Source: Hyphomicrobiales bacterium (GTDB taxonomy: Bacteria; Pseudomonadota; Alphaproteobacteria; Rhizobiales; Aestuariivirgaceae). From it: a stretch of 6,008 nucleotides of DNA. Each line of letters begins with the position of its first letter. The first letter of the stretch is position 1. This document shows positions 5,491-6,008 of this stretch, piece by piece. Where the stretch lies: NCBI GenBank assembly GCA_026996935.1, contig JALWJW010000099.1, positions 1 to 6,008 on the forward strand. The letters are read 5' to 3'. The notes below the pieces were generated by a model. It did no database searches. It worked only from the letters and a program-made list of their open reading frames with translations, and was not told the DNA's origin. A program made the translations under genes and the position numbers.

Positions 5491-5534
5491 TGCATAACAT
5501 ATATTCAATTTGTCTAATTTGACACAGGTCAAAT
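5491..5534 (-). promoter_or_regulatory. Candidate Crp/FNR-family activator site and -10 element for fpr
   Basis: ATTTGAC (5517-5523), ACAG and GTCAAAT (5528-5534) form a perfect 7-bp inverted repeat. It fits the TTGA-N6-TCAA core of FNR/FixK-type sites, with TTGAC half-sites in place of the canonical TTGAT. On the minus strand a TATGCA (5496-5491) would place transcription initiation near 5484, which puts the palindrome centre at -41.5, the classic class II activator position. No good -35 is needed in that arrangement. The predicted leader is about 54 nt. The palindrome is observed; the regulator and start point are inferred. Confidence 0.5.
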
Positions 5535-5603
5535 GAAAACTGCGACACAATAGGCCAGTTTTTCAAGACTGTTTTACGACCTGGAATTTATATATATGAG
5601 ACC

Positions 5604-6008
5604 TTATTTGATTTCCCAAACCACATTAACCTGCATTCGGACAGATTGCTGGCCCTGGGCAATTGGCACTGAAGCGCGTTTGTATGAGGCTGTTGGGGCG
5701 GCTTGGCGAAAAATCGGAACTGGTGGGCGCGCACTGCCATATTCGCTGACGGATTTTATGGCACCAAGGCTAAAGCCTGCCTCACTGGCATAAAGTTTTG
5801 CTTTGGCAATGGCATCCTGCATGGCGGCGCGGCGGGCTTTATTGCGCAGCGGTTTCGGGTTTTGAATTGAAAATCGGATATTGCCAATATTGTTTGAGCC
5901 AGCCGAAACGACAGAATCAAGAATAGCGCCAAGTTGAGGCAATTTGCGAACGGTGATGGCCAAATTGCTGGAAACAGAATAGGCAACGATTTGCGGTGGT
6001 TTTTGACC
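5604..6008 (-). CDS. SIMPL-domain (DUF541) protein, C-terminal part; N-terminus outside window
   Basis: The frame is open from the right edge to a TAA at 5604-5606, giving 134 residues. The visible part begins GQKPPQIVAYSVSSN and continues through VRKLPQLGAILDSVVSAGSNNIGNIRFSI, then LRNKARRAAMQDAIAKAKLYASEAGFSLGAIKSVSE, ending MQVNVVWEIK. This order (YSVSN-like strand, Leu-rich 'LGAILDSVVSAG', Arg/Ala-rich helix, 'AGFSLGAIKSVSE', final beta strand) is typical of the SIMPL family, which includes the Brucella periplasmic antigen BP26/OMP28. Family members are usually exported and form oligomeric rings; the signal peptide would lie outside this window. A TTG at 5963 is internal and not a start. 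It is encoded upstream of fpr in the same direction, but fpr appears to have its own promoter. The biological role of the family is poorly defined, so I give no gene symbol. Confidence 0.88.
   Translation of the reverse strand, partial: GQKPPQIVAYSVSSNLAITVRKLPQLGAILDSVVSAGSNNIGNIRFSIQNPKPLRNKARRAAMQDAIAKAKLYASEAGFSLGAIKSVSEYGSARPPVPIFRQAAPTASYKRASVPIAQGQQSVRMQVNVVWEIK

Noticed and set aside
5431..5550. 40-residue N-terminal extension of Fpr from the ATG at 5550
   Set aside because: The extra residues do not resemble FPR family N-termini, and the stretch holds the palindrome and -10 of the likely fpr promoter.
5550..5580. Possible terminator of the SIMPL gene (CAGT-N8-ACTG)
   Set aside because: The stem is only 4 bp and its T-tract is not in a suitable position on the minus strand.

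Overview
The window looks like ordinary chromosomal DNA of an alphaproteobacterium with moderate GC content. Ppa, TypA and Fpr all read like alphaproteobacterial family members; Fpr in particular resembles the Rhodobacter-type enzyme with an AFVGE C-terminus. The species cannot be named from this sequence. I see no mobile element, CRISPR array, tRNA or rRNA, and no gene-free stretch over 300 bases.

Layout: the 3' end of folD runs rightward (1-291). Everything else runs leftward. Read in transcription order from the right edge, these are the C-terminal part of a SIMPL/DUF541 protein (6008-5604), ferredoxin-NADP reductase fpr (5430-4585), the translational GTPase typA (4434-2596), inorganic pyrophosphatase ppa (2495-1965), a type III polyketide synthase (1861-803) and an ICMT-like membrane methyltransferase (786-295). 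The methyltransferase converges on folD with only 3 bp between the stop codons.

Most genes are housekeeping: one-carbon folate metabolism, pyrophosphate removal, ribosome-associated GTPase and NADPH/ferredoxin redox balance. The specialised part is the polyketide synthase/methyltransferase pair. It has the same organisation as Bacillus bpsA-bpsB (ypbQ) and is predicted to make alkylpyrone- or alkylresorcinol-type lipids and O-methylate them in the membrane.

The intergenic regions hold the less expected signals. A 16-bp stem after ppa looks like its terminator, and a good sigma70-like promoter for the polyketide synthase lies inside the same palindrome. A long hairpin sits between typA and ppa. 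The 150-bp fpr-typA gap holds three stem-loops, each with a 9-nt loop, and three copies of a 9-mer. A perfect TTGAC-N4-GTCAA palindrome upstream of fpr looks like a Crp/FNR-family site at about -41.5. No wholly new multi-gene system is evident.
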